Positions 44,425 through 53,167 of a stretch of DNA of 64,000 nucleotides are shown in pieces. The DNA is taken from positions 80,380-144,379 of the forward strand of contig CAVRYJ010000009.1 of assembly GCA_963725425.1 (NCBI GenBank), in the 5' to 3' direction. The notes under the pieces were generated by a model, which saw only the letters and a program-made list of their open reading frames with translations, had not been told where the DNA came from and made no database searches. Positions within the stretch are counted from its first letter, which is position 1; the number at the start of each line of letters is the position of its first letter. A program made the position numbers and the translations under genes. This DNA comes from Clostridium_I sp963725425. Lineage in GTDB: Bacteria > Bacillota > Clostridia > Clostridiales > Clostridiaceae.

Positions 44425-45870
44425 ATGAGCGAATTAAATTTCAGAAGTTTCGGTCTAAGTGAAGAGATATTAGAATCAATAGAAAAATTAGGATATACAG
44501 ATCCATCAGAGGTTCAAGAAAAAGTTATACCTTTGATTCTTAATTATAGAGATGTTATCGCAAAATCACAAACAGGTAGCGGAAAGACCGCAGCTTTTGC
44601 AATACCTATTTGTGAGAAACTAGAACTAGAAGAAAATGACCCACAGGTATTAGTGCTTTCCCCAACCCGCGAACTGTCACTTCAAATAAAACAGGATTTT
44701 TTAGATATAGGAAGATTTAAACGTTTAAGATGTGCTGCAATATTTGGTAAAGAACCTATACGTGATCAAATAAAAGCTCTTAAGCAAAGGATTCACATTA
44801 TAGCAGGAACTCCAGGGAGAATTTTGGATCACATAAGACGTAATACAATAAATCTGAAAAAAATAAAATATTTAGTTATAGATGAAGCTGATGAGATGCT
44901 TAGTATGGGCTTTATTGACGAAGTTACAGCTATAATTAGAAATCTTCCTAAAAATAGATTAACTTTACTTTTTTCAGCAACTATTTCACCTGAAATACTT
45001 CACTTATGTAATACATATATGCGCGATCCAGTGAATATCGAAATTAATTCCAAAAGCACCGTGGCAGATAGAATTGATCAATTATATTATGAAGTAGAAC
45101 GTGATGAAAAACCGGATTTACTTAATAAAATAATATACAGTAGTCAAGCTCAGAGTTCAATTATATTTTGTAGAACTAAAGATAACGTAGATGAAGTTTT
45201 CTTAAATATGAAAAAAACCGGATTCTCTTGTGATGAGCTTCACGGCGGAATGCTCCAAAATGACAGAACTAAGGTAATAAATAGTTTTAAAAGAGGAGAA
45301 TTCATGTTTTTAGTAGCTACTGATGTAGCTGCTAGGGGACTTGATGTGGAAAATATAACTCATGTAATAAACTATGATATACCTATGGAACAAGAAAGTT
45401 ATGTACATAGAATAGGAAGAACCGGGCGTGCTGGCAAAAATGGTATTGCCATAACTTTTGTTTCACCTAGAGAATATAGATTTTTAAAGGAAATAGAAGA
45501 ACACTTTGGATTTGAAATTAAAAAAGGTGTTATTCCATCCATTGAAGGAGTTAAAGAAGGAAAAGCACTGTTTATTCAAAAGCGAAAAATAAAACCTGAG
45601 CTTAAAACCGCAAAAAATAGCGAGTTAAATGAAGAAATTACAAAGATATATATAAGTGCAGGAAAGAAGAAGAAAATAAGACCAGGTGATATAGCCGGCA
45701 CAATTTCAAGCATTGACGGCATAAATCCAGAAGATATTGGTATCATAGAAATTCAAGATACTTTTTCCTATGTTGATATACTTGCTGGTAAAGGTGAACT
45801 AGTACTGGAAGCATTAAAAAATAAAAGTATAAAAGGAAAAACTATAAGAGTAGCAAAGGCACAAAAGTAA
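44425..45870 (+). CDS. DEAD-box RNA helicase with DbpA-type RNA-binding domain
   Basis: 481 residues. Q motif GYTDPSEVQEKVIP, motif I SQTGSGKTA, Ia PTRELS, II VIDEADEM, III FSATIS, V ARGLDV, VI HRIGRTGRAG. The C-terminal 75 residues (KIYISAGKKKKIRPGDIAG... GIIEIQDTFSYVDI) form the DbpA/YxiN RNA-recognition domain that targets 23S rRNA hairpin 92. Likely a ribosome assembly helicase. ATG 44425 after GAGGTAAA. Confidence 0.93.
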   Translation: MSELNFRSFGLSEEILESIEKLGYTDPSEVQEKVIPLILNYRDVIAKSQTGSGKTAAFAIPICEKLELEENDPQVLVLSPTRELSLQIKQDFLDIGRFKRLRCAAIFGKEPIRDQIKALKQRIHIIAGTPGRILDHIRRNTINLKKIKYLVIDEADEMLSMGFIDEVTAIIRNLPKNRLTLLFSATISPEILHLCNTYMRDPVNIEINSKSTVADRIDQLYYEVERDEKPDLLNKIIYSSQAQSSIIFCRTKDNVDEVFLNMKKTGFSCDELHGGMLQNDRTKVINSFKRGEFMFLVATDVAARGLDVENITHVINYDIPMEQESYVHRIGRTGRAGKNGIAITFVSPREYRFLKEIEEHFGFEIKKGVIPSIEGVKEGKALFIQKRKIKPELKTAKNSELNEEITKIYISAGKKKKIRPGDIAGTISSIDGINPEDIGIIEIQDTFSYVDILAGKGELVLEALKNKSIKGKTIRVAKAQK

Positions 45871-45873
45871 AAG

Positions 45874-46006
45874 CAGTGACAAGTTAAAAGGCCCTCATAA
45901 TTGACAATTAATTGCAGATTATGAGGGCTTTTTTATTTATTTATTCGTCTTATTCTTCTGCGCCAGCAGAAGAATCTTCCTTAACTTGTCACTTGTCACT
46001 TGTATC
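45874..46006. repeat. Heptad-flanked element with terminator
   Basis: Left CAGTGACAAGTTAAAA at 45874; hairpin GCCCTCATAA..TTATGAGGGC with TTTTTT at 45891-45935 serving as the helicase terminator; second hairpin ATTCTTCTGC..GCAGAAGAAT at 45951-45974; right CTTAACTTGTCACTTGTCAC at 45980-45999. Lies between convergent genes. Confidence 0.85.
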
Positions 46007-46023
46007 TGGTAACTGCTTCTCTG

Positions 46024-46803
46024 TTATTCTTTTACCCAATAACTGCTACAATCTTTAGTTCTTTCTAAAAACCCGTATTCAATCAAGGCTCTTCTTATTG
46101 TAGCGTAATCTTCATATATCCTTTTTAGGATAAGATTTATATCCTTTTCAGAATATTTTTTTGAATGTTTAAAATTCTTGATTATTTCTCCAAGAACAAT
46201 AATTTTCTTTTTTTCCTTTGATGGATAAGTCTTTATAGCACCATTTTCGTCCATATATATGCTTATAACTCCAACCTTCTCCTCATCAGTTATGTCAAAT
46301 CTACTATCCAAGGTTGTGGCTGTTTTATGAGCATCACAAATAATGCCTTTATCTAGTTTATTTATTTTTTTATTAGTATTTTTGGATAGTAATTCCATGA
46401 TTGATAAAAATAGCTTCGCCTGCTTCTCTTTTTCTCTTAATTTAAAACGATGATTTCTTATAGTTGAAGTTGCTATTCCTAATCTGTTTGATATTTCTTT
46501 ATCAGATACTCCTAAGGAAAATAATTTTATTAATTGATTTTGTGCTTCTGATAAGCCAGTGAAAGTTGAATTCATATTTAATAAATATTCTATCATTGAA
46601 TTGTGCTTCTCTTCAATATGAATTTCAGCAGCTTTTTTCGCTTCATAAAGCACAGGTCCTACTTGATATATTCTGCCAACAGTAAAGGCTTCTCCACAGA
46701 TTAAACATTGGAATTTGTCCTCACACTGAATATATCCCCTTTTTATTTCTTCTATACTTGCATTCCAAAATGGTTCCTTTGCTTTTGACTCCATGCTATT
46801 CAC
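46024..46803 (-). CDS. HTH protein with DUF2087 domain
   Basis: 259 residues. A Cys pair near 35-38 (FQCLICGEAF) and His near 73-76 (EIHIEEKHN) look like a small zinc-binding N-terminal domain. Residues about 95-145 are a LuxR-type HTH (LSLGVSDKEISNRLGIATST). The C-terminal 85 residues are DUF2087 (DENGAIKTYPSKEKKK, RRALIEYGFLERTKD). Probably a transcription regulator; ligand unknown. 16 bp after the small DUF2087 gene. Confidence 0.8.
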   Translation of the reverse strand: MNSMESKAKEPFWNASIEEIKRGYIQCEDKFQCLICGEAFTVGRIYQVGPVLYEAKKAAEIHIEEKHNSMIEYLLNMNSTFTGLSEAQNQLIKLFSLGVSDKEISNRLGIATSTIRNHRFKLREKEKQAKLFLSIMELLSKNTNKKINKLDKGIICDAHKTATTLDSRFDITDEEKVGVISIYMDENGAIKTYPSKEKKKIIVLGEIIKNFKHSKKYSEKDINLILKRIYEDYATIRRALIEYGFLERTKDCSSYWVKE

Positions 46804-46819
46804 TCACCCTTAACTCTAT

Positions 46820-47080
46820 TTAGGCATCTTCTCGCCAATATCTTGACCCATCTTTTGTTCGTAGCAATAATTTATTTTCTATCATACCACGTCTTAGAAG
46901 AAAATAATCTCCAAAGGTATGCCATTTTTCTATTATATCATTTACTTCTTTTTCTTTGTAGTCTTTACCGCATTGAAATTTACTGGCCAAGTATTTTAAA
47001 ACTTCAAATTTATAATCCCTTTTAGCTGGCCATATCTTTATCCTTCCATCTTCATCAAGAAATTTTTCTACACCTTCCAT
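46820..47080 (-). CDS. Stand-alone DUF2087 protein
   Basis: 86 residues consisting of one DUF2087 domain (FLDEDGRIKIWPAKRDYKFEV, RRGMIENKLLLRTKDGSRYW). Closely resembles the end of the next gene's product, so the pair arose by domain duplication or is a split regulator. Function unknown. ATG 47080 after AAGGAGCA. The gap 47081-47332 upstream contains A/T-rich promoter-like sequence and an unrecognised GC-richer stretch. Confidence 0.8.
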   Translation of the reverse strand: MEGVEKFLDEDGRIKIWPAKRDYKFEVLKYLASKFQCGKDYKEKEVNDIIEKWHTFGDYFLLRRGMIENKLLLRTKDGSRYWREDA

Positions 47081-47332
47081 TTTTTTATTTGCTCCTTTAT
47101 TATAATATCATCAACACTTATTATAATAACATTATAATACTGTTTAGTTATTTTGTCTATGTATATGCAAACAAAATATATTATTGTCTATATACAGTTT
47201 TCCAATTGCATGGGTGAGGAAAATTTTGCTCAAAACGAAATGGTAACCTTTCTGCAAACGATTGGCTTTATTTTTGTAGAATTCACTTAATTTGATGGCT
47301 ATGCGACGATAACCCCATTAGCTCTTAGCTTC

Positions 47333-48319
47333 TTAAAGTTGGTCTGCTGGGAACACAATTCCCGTTTGTCTTCTTGCTTCTTCTATAATTCCCACACTTA
47401 TGATTGATTGATTAAAAGAATTCACCTGTGATTCTATTTTGCCACTATTAATCAGCTCAATAAATTCTTTAGCTTCATAATACATTGTCTCCTTTAATTG
47501 AGGCACAGACAAATCTTCTGTTTCTCCATTTCTATATATTATCTTAACCTTTTCTGGACTATTTATCCTATCAATTATCATTGTGCCATTTTCTCCTTGA
47601 ATTTCACTAGATAGATATGAATTTGATATCTTTGAATGAATAATAATTCCATCCATATCTCCATAGGATAAAATCAAACTTCCCTCACCATCTACACCTG
47701 ATGTAAGTTTCATTGAAGATGCCTTTATTATCTTAGGCTTTCCAAAAAGTTTAACTAAAGGTTCTATACAATATATACCTATGTCCATAATTGAACCGTT
47801 AGAAAATTTAGGATCAAATGTATTTACTGCTTTCCCTTGTTTATAAAAATCATATCTTGAAGAATACTGACAGTAGCTTGCAAAATATCTTCTTATTTTC
47901 CCGATTTTATGGATGTTATCTTCTACAACTTTAAAATTAGGTAAAAAAGTTGTTTTCATAGCTTCCATTAATAATACATTATTAGCAATAGATGCCTCTA
48001 TCATAGCATTTAATTCTTTAAGATTTGAAGCTATTGCCTTTTCACATAGTACATGTTTTTTATTGTTTAAAAATAGAATCGACTGCTGGCTGTGAATTGA
48101 ATTAGGACTTGCTATGTATACAGCATCAATAATATTACTTTTAGCCATATCCTCTAAATTAACAAATACATTTTCCACCCCATATTTATGTGCAAAAGCT
48201 TTTGCTTTTTCCTGTGACCTAGAATAGACTGCATTAAGTTTAAAGTCGTCAATTAAACTAGCACATTTTATAAATTCATCAGTAATCCAACTTGTACCTA
48301 TTACCCCTACGTTAATCAT
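47333..48319 (-). CDS. Gfo/Idh/MocA family oxidoreductase
   Basis: 328 residues. N-terminal Rossmann fold (VGVIGTSWITDEFI), EKAIA motif as LCEKAIASNLKEL near 95 with the catalytic Lys, C-terminal alpha/beta domain with GIYCIEPLVKLFG. NAD(P)-dependent oxidation or reduction of a sugar-like compound, substrate unknown. ATG 48319 is preferred over GTG 48328, which is only two bases after GGAG. Confidence 0.85.
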   Translation of the reverse strand: MINVGVIGTSWITDEFIKCASLIDDFKLNAVYSRSQEKAKAFAHKYGVENVFVNLEDMAKSNIIDAVYIASPNSIHSQQSILFLNNKKHVLCEKAIASNLKELNAMIEASIANNVLLMEAMKTTFLPNFKVVEDNIHKIGKIRRYFASYCQYSSRYDFYKQGKAVNTFDPKFSNGSIMDIGIYCIEPLVKLFGKPKIIKASSMKLTSGVDGEGSLILSYGDMDGIIIHSKISNSYLSSEIQGENGTMIIDRINSPEKVKIIYRNGETEDLSVPQLKETMYYEAKEFIELINSGKIESQVNSFNQSIISVGIIEEARRQTGIVFPADQL

Positions 48320-48352
48320 CCACTTCACAACTCCATATTTTTATATTTAATG

Positions 48353-49399
48353 TCAATGCACAAATTCCACAATTGCTTGTGACAGGTTATTTGCCAAATT
48401 TCCTAATATTTTATCATTCTGTAATCGTGCCCTATCATTGGCATTGGTTAAATATCCTGCTTCAACCAGAACACTTGGTGCTTTACTTAGCCTAATTACT
48501 TTCAGCTTATCTCTAACTATTCCATCATTTTTCCAGCCGTCTTTAAGTGTTGTGTTTTTTATTACAATATTCGCTAGGCGTATTCTCTCGTCAGTCTGGT
48601 ATCCATTTTCATTATAATAATAAGCCCCTATTCCTTGATATTCATCTCCATTTTCCTCCATTCCGTTTATATGAACGGACATAAATACATCTGGTTTATT
48701 TTTATTAACAAAAGCCGCTATTTCAGCCAGTGACTGCCCTTCATCCTTATTTCTAGTAAGAACTGCTTGGACACCATTGTATTCCAAATCACTGACCATA
48801 AGTTTTACTATCCTTAATGTTATATCCTTCTCATGAATATTACCAACGCTTATTCCATCATCAATACCTCCATGTCCTGGATTAAGTACAGCTTTACGTG
48901 TAATAGGTTTTTTTACTTTACTCATTAATATAATAACTTGATTATTGTCTTTACCTTGATTTATATTGACATAATTATTACCTTTATAACTTTTGTTTAA
49001 TATTAAATTCTCTTTGCCATTAGAATTATTCAAATATATATCTTTTGAATCACTTTCACTAATGTCAGAATTAAGTTTAAGTGACACATTCTTATCAAAA
49101 CTTACAACAACAGAACTATTATTTTGTTTGTAAGAAACATTTTTATCTGCATTAGAAATGTTTACTGTATACTTTTTAAATATCTTATTTTGTTCCATAT
49201 ATATATTTCCATTCTTGTTCTTTATCATTTTTGCATTTGCTATCAATGACTCTCCATTAGAAGTGTTACTAGTTTTTTTATCTGAATTAGTCCCTATAAA
49301 TGAAACTATTAAGGCTAAAATTATTAGAAGAATAAGTATTAAAATTGATAACCGTAGAAAAATTTTTTTTCTTTTCTTACTAACCGATGCGGGGTTCAT
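48353..49399 (-). CDS. N-acetylmuramoyl-L-alanine amidase (Amidase_3)
   Basis: 348 residues. Lysine-rich start, one membrane segment (LSILILILLIILALIVSFI, about 13-31), a beta-rich AMIN-like linker, and the catalytic domain from about 165: LNPGHGGIDDG, SVHINGM, VEAGYLTN, with zinc His/Glu residues. Cleaves the amide bond between MurNAc and peptide in the wall; anchored outside the membrane. 25 bp before the oxidoreductase gene in the same direction. Confidence 0.92.
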   Translation of the reverse strand: MNPASVSKKRKKIFLRLSILILILLIILALIVSFIGTNSDKKTSNTSNGESLIANAKMIKNKNGNIYMEQNKIFKKYTVNISNADKNVSYKQNNSSVVVSFDKNVSLKLNSDISESDSKDIYLNNSNGKENLILNKSYKGNNYVNINQGKDNNQVIILMSKVKKPITRKAVLNPGHGGIDDGISVGNIHEKDITLRIVKLMVSDLEYNGVQAVLTRNKDEGQSLAEIAAFVNKNKPDVFMSVHINGMEENGDEYQGIGAYYYNENGYQTDERIRLANIVIKNTTLKDGWKNDGIVRDKLKVIRLSKAPSVLVEAGYLTNANDRARLQNDKILGNLANNLSQAIVEFVH

Positions 49400-49595
49400 T
49401 CAGTACCATCTCCTTTATACTTATTGATTAACTTATTATATTTTCATTGTAGGAATTCAAAAACTCTATTTTTATTATATTGTAACATAATAAAATTCGG
49501 TTTTCCTTTATTTTGATATAATATATTTCACTTATTTAGGACTAGATGAATAACTTGTTAATGAAGAAATTTATTTTAATAATGGAGGTAGAACC

Positions 49596-50411
49596 TTGGG
49601 ATATTATGTTAGAGTAGAACCAACTGTAAAGATTTATGTTGAAGATATCAATCCAAAAGGTGATAAAACGATTTTGTTTATACATGGCTGGCCAGCAAAT
49701 CATAATCTCTTCGAATATCAGTTTAATGAGCTTCCTAAAATGGGCTTTAGATGTATCGGTTTAGATATAAGAGGTTTTGGAAATTCAGATAAACCTTTTA
49801 TAGGGTATTCTTACAATAGATTAGCAGATGATATTAGATGTGTAGTTGATACCCTTAAATTAAATAACTTCACTCTAGGTGGTCACTCCGTTGGTGGCGC
49901 AATAGCAATTCGATACATGGCACGCTACAATGGCTATGGTGTATGTAAACTTGCTTTATTTGGTGCTGCAGCCCCTAGCGTCACTATACGTCCAGATTTT
50001 CCATATGGTTTACCTAAGGAAGATGTAACTAAACTTATTAAGGGAACATATACCGACCGTCCTAAAATGCTTCAGGACTTTGGTGACATATTCTTCTTTC
50101 AGCATACAACAGCTCCATTCTCAGATTGGTTCTTTAATTTAGGTCTACAAGCTGCAGGCTACTCCACCGCAGAGGTTGCAACAACCTTTAGGGATGAAAG
50201 TTTGTTTTCTGATATAAAAACAATATTGGCTCCAACTTTGATTCTTCATGGCGTTCATGACAAAGTATGCCTATTTCCACTAGCTATAGCCCTAAATAAA
50301 GGAATTAAGAACTCCAAGCTAGTTCCATTTGAAAACAGTGGTCATGGACTATTCTGGGAAGAGAAAGACAAATTCAACAAAGAACTTATTTCTTTCATAG
50401 AAGAGAACTAA
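49596..50411 (+). CDS. Alpha/beta hydrolase
   Basis: 271 residues. HGWPANHNLFEYQ (oxyanion), nucleophile GGHSVGGA near 96, Asp in LHGVHDKVC near 226, His in NSGHGLFWEE near 250. Similar in pattern to non-haem chloroperoxidases/arylesterases. TTG 49596 seven bases after GGAGG is the start. Substrate unknown. Confidence 0.85.
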   Translation: MGYYVRVEPTVKIYVEDINPKGDKTILFIHGWPANHNLFEYQFNELPKMGFRCIGLDIRGFGNSDKPFIGYSYNRLADDIRCVVDTLKLNNFTLGGHSVGGAIAIRYMARYNGYGVCKLALFGAAAPSVTIRPDFPYGLPKEDVTKLIKGTYTDRPKMLQDFGDIFFFQHTTAPFSDWFFNLGLQAAGYSTAEVATTFRDESLFSDIKTILAPTLILHGVHDKVCLFPLAIALNKGIKNSKLVPFENSGHGLFWEEKDKFNKELISFIEEN

Positions 50412-50465
50412 ACTAGTCTTTGATTTTATATCAAAGTAGAGATAAACTACTTAAATACTTTTCCA

Positions 50466-50668
50466 GTTAAAAGTTAAGAGTTAAGAGTTAAGAGTTAAGA
50501 GTTCATGAAGATTTTTCTGCTAACGCAGAAAAGTCGAAAATGTTTATAGATTTGCATAGCAAATCTATAAACATTTTATTTGAATAAATATCACTACTTT
50601 GAAATTAATTTATTTTGCCCTAAGGCAAAATTTCCTTAACTCTTAACTTTTAACTCTTAACTCTTAAC
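50466..50668. repeat. Heptad-flanked intergenic element, complete
   Basis: Left: five heptads AGTTAAAAGTTAAGAGTTAA from 50467; hairpin TTTTTCTGC..GCAGAAAA near 50515; inner palindrome AAAATGTTTATAGATTTG and complement (50538-50577); hairpin TTTTGCCCTAAGGCAAAA near 50611; right: six heptads 50630-50668. Sits at the 3' end of the nif operon and encodes the last codon and stop of the repeat-protein gene. Confidence 0.85.
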
Positions 50669-51617
50669 TGCACCTATTGTTGCATCCCTCGCAACTATTA
50701 CAGCCTGCGTCAAACTTCTGAGTAGAATTTCCAATACAAAATAAGTTGTCCCCTATTACAAACTCACTGTTTGAATCCTTATTAAATCTTATTTTATCAT
50801 TATAAAATTCAATAGTTAGAGGTATTATATCCGTGCCTTCATCATTATAAGAACTTATCTTTGAACCTGGCTCAAAGGTTCTCACCTTGCCATTTAAACT
50901 GGTAACTTTAATTTTATCTACTGATGTAACTAATGATTTTATTGTACCATCCTCATAAAAGTTCAAGGAATTTTCATCTCCGTTAATTCCAATAGCATTT
51001 AAATCATAAGCCATAATATCACCAATTGACGTATTTACTTTCAAAGGTATTGAAGGCTCACAGGATTTAAGGTCTCCATCTTCATAAAGTGATATTCCAA
51101 TACGAATATCTGCCATGCCACAAGGCGAATGTATATTAATTCTTTCAGCAGTCCAAAATGTCAAACTTTTTACTTCCCCAGTTTCATAAAATTTAATACC
51201 CATAATTTTTTTGTTAAATTTCCCGAGTTTTAAATTTAATTCTGTTTCTATAGCTAGCTCATATTCATTTTCTTCAGTCCAAAATGCTGTTATTTTCCCG
51301 TTAAGTGATAAAATACGTTTTATACTTCCATTATCGTAAAATGAAATAAATTCAGCTGGTACCTCACCGATGCTGGTTTTTATATTCATTTGTTTTTGCA
51401 GTGATATGGTCTTTATATTTCCATTTTTATAAAATGATAAGGACTTTGCATATTTCCTTCTTAATCCATCATCTGCATATTGTGGTACAAGAGTTCCAAA
51501 AGCTGTAGCTATCTCACAATACTCATCAACCTTGCATTCTTCTATAATTTTATCATCATAATAATCTATAGAAATTATTCCTTTGATTAATCCATATTTC
51601 GTAGAGATTTCCTTCAT
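50664..51617 (-). CDS. Beta-repeat protein with cysteine-rich tail, last gene of the nif operon
   Basis: 317 residues; family not recognised. About seven copies of a strand-turn-strand unit with the pattern (S/I)xFYxxGxIK: LSFYKNGNIKTI, ISFYDNGSIKRI, IKFYETGEVKSL, ISLYEDGDLKSC, LNFYEDGTIKSL. This resembles YwqK/MORN-like repeats. The tail CNSCEGCNNRC could bind a metal or cluster. ATG 51617 after AGGAGGAG, 38 bp after the AnfO-like gene, no terminator between, so it is expressed with nitrogenase. A nif accessory role is inferred from position only. Confidence 0.75.
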   Translation of the reverse strand: MKEISTKYGLIKGIISIDYYDDKIIEECKVDEYCEIATAFGTLVPQYADDGLRRKYAKSLSFYKNGNIKTISLQKQMNIKTSIGEVPAEFISFYDNGSIKRILSLNGKITAFWTEENEYELAIETELNLKLGKFNKKIMGIKFYETGEVKSLTFWTAERINIHSPCGMADIRIGISLYEDGDLKSCEPSIPLKVNTSIGDIMAYDLNAIGINGDENSLNFYEDGTIKSLVTSVDKIKVTSLNGKVRTFEPGSKISSYNDEGTDIIPLTIEFYNDKIRFNKDSNSEFVIGDNLFCIGNSTQKFDAGCNSCEGCNNRCS

Positions 51618-51655
51618 GATTTTGACTCCTCCTATTGCAATATACCTAGCTGCGG

Positions 51656-52291
51656 TTATTCGCTACATATTATATGAGAAACAGTTATTTCTACCTGATT
51701 TCCAGCTTTTAGTTGAACTTCAGCTTTTAAATTTCGCCTTTTTAATTCCATCTCAAGCCAATTGGGCTGGTGTGAACAAATAATTTTCAGTTCATAAAAT
51801 GTAGTATTATTTAGAAATGGTAATAAAACTTGTTTAGAAGAAACACTCATATTACCTTCCTGGATTTTTTTTAAATCAATAGTAAAATAGCCCTCATTTC
51901 CACTCTTGATCGGGGCTAGTATTTTAGGCTTAACCTCATCATCAAGTTTTAAGTTATGCTGATTACATTCTTTTTCGAGAACATAATCTAAAAATTCCTC
52001 AGGTCTACCTGCTATCTCCCATATATTATACCCCATCTTTTCAAAAACTGTATATGGCAGCCCTGTAACTTTACTCCCTATAAATATTCTACAGGTTCCT
52101 AGTGCTTCAATCATATTTTTTATATTTTCACGAATTAATATTAAACTCATATTCTCATCTATTTTACATATAATTTCTTTTATAATCTTCCAATTTCCAT
52201 TATCACTAAAATACACTTTAACTATACTTGGTTCACCTAAACATGTTGTTTGCCCATTATCATCCAAAACTATAGCTATACTCTTGTTCAC
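51656..52291 (-). CDS. AnfO-like nitrogenase accessory protein
   Basis: 211 residues. Matches the AnfO family pattern: IAIVLDDNGQTTCLGEPSIV at the start, CRIFIGSKVTGLPYTVFEKMG near 92-112, IWEIAGRPEEFLDYVL after it. AnfO is an accessory of Fe-only nitrogenase of unknown biochemical role. No anfD/G/K is present here, so this copy serves the Mo system or the nitrogenase-like locus. GTG 52291 after GAGGAAG, 30 bp from nifV-alpha. Confidence 0.8.
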   Translation of the reverse strand: MNKSIAIVLDDNGQTTCLGEPSIVKVYFSDNGNWKIIKEIICKIDENMSLILIRENIKNMIEALGTCRIFIGSKVTGLPYTVFEKMGYNIWEIAGRPEEFLDYVLEKECNQHNLKLDDEVKPKILAPIKSGNEGYFTIDLKKIQEGNMSVSSKQVLLPFLNNTTFYELKIICSHQPNWLEMELKRRNLKAEVQLKAGNQVEITVSHIICSE

Positions 52292-52321
52292 TAAATTTCA
52301 CTTCCTCATACATAATGTTTT

Positions 52322-53146
52322 TTAAACTACAAGATGTTCTATTCCATACCTCATTATATGTTTAATATCTTGTTCTTCCCGGGTTAATTTTTTATAATCT
52401 TTTGAGAATAAATCTTCTCCTGTAATCTCATATAATACCTTCACAAACATACTATAATTGCAATTTCCTGCTCTCTCACCAATTCCACCAATAGTACAAT
52501 CTACATATTTAGCACCTGCGTCTAATGCCCCCATAGAATTAGCCATAGCCATTCCAAAATCATTATGCATATGAGCTTCTATATCGATTGGAACTTTACC
52601 AATTATTTCTTTTATGTCATAAAAACATTTTCTTGGATATAAAATACCTACTGTATCCGCATATCTTACTCGTTTAACACCCATATCAAAAACAATTTTA
52701 CATATCTCAATTAAAAAATCCATATCTGCCCTTGATGCATCTTCAAGACCTATTGTTATTTCGTATCCACCACTAGTTGAATAATCAACGCATTTAATCA
52801 AATTCTCAATAACCCAGGATTTTGTTTTGCCTAATTTTGATTGAATTTGTAAATCTGATGATGGTACAGATATGTGTATTATATCCACTTTACATTCCAT
52901 GGACTCATTAATATCTTTAATATTCATTCTATTCCAAGCAGATATTTTGCTCTTTAATCCAAGTTTCACAATTTCCTTAATGCTTTCTTTTTCATCTCCG
53001 CCCATTGCTGGAATACCTGCTTCAATTTGATAAATATTCATAGCATTAATCAATTTTGCAATTTCAACTTTATCTTCTATACTAAAAGCTATGCCGGCTT
53101 TTTGTTCACCATCTCTAAGTGTAGTATCCACTATCCTTGTATTCAT
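52322..53146 (-). CDS. nifV-alpha: Homocitrate synthase, N-terminal (catalytic) subunit
   Basis: 274 residues of the HMGL-like TIM barrel: RIVDTTLRDGEQKAG at the start with the catalytic Arg-Asp, and metal-binding EAHMHNDFGMA near 195. It ends soon after GGIGERAGNCNY, lacking the regulatory C-terminal part, which the neighbouring gene supplies. This split is known from C. pasteurianum. Makes homocitrate, the organic part of FeMo-co. Start ATG 53146 after GGAG; GTG 53155 is rejected. Confidence 0.93.
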   Translation of the reverse strand: MNTRIVDTTLRDGEQKAGIAFSIEDKVEIAKLINAMNIYQIEAGIPAMGGDEKESIKEIVKLGLKSKISAWNRMNIKDINESMECKVDIIHISVPSSDLQIQSKLGKTKSWVIENLIKCVDYSTSGGYEITIGLEDASRADMDFLIEICKIVFDMGVKRVRYADTVGILYPRKCFYDIKEIIGKVPIDIEAHMHNDFGMAMANSMGALDAGAKYVDCTIGGIGERAGNCNYSMFVKVLYEITGEDLFSKDYKKLTREEQDIKHIMRYGIEHLVV

Positions 53147-53167
53147 TACTATCACGCTCCAACCTCA

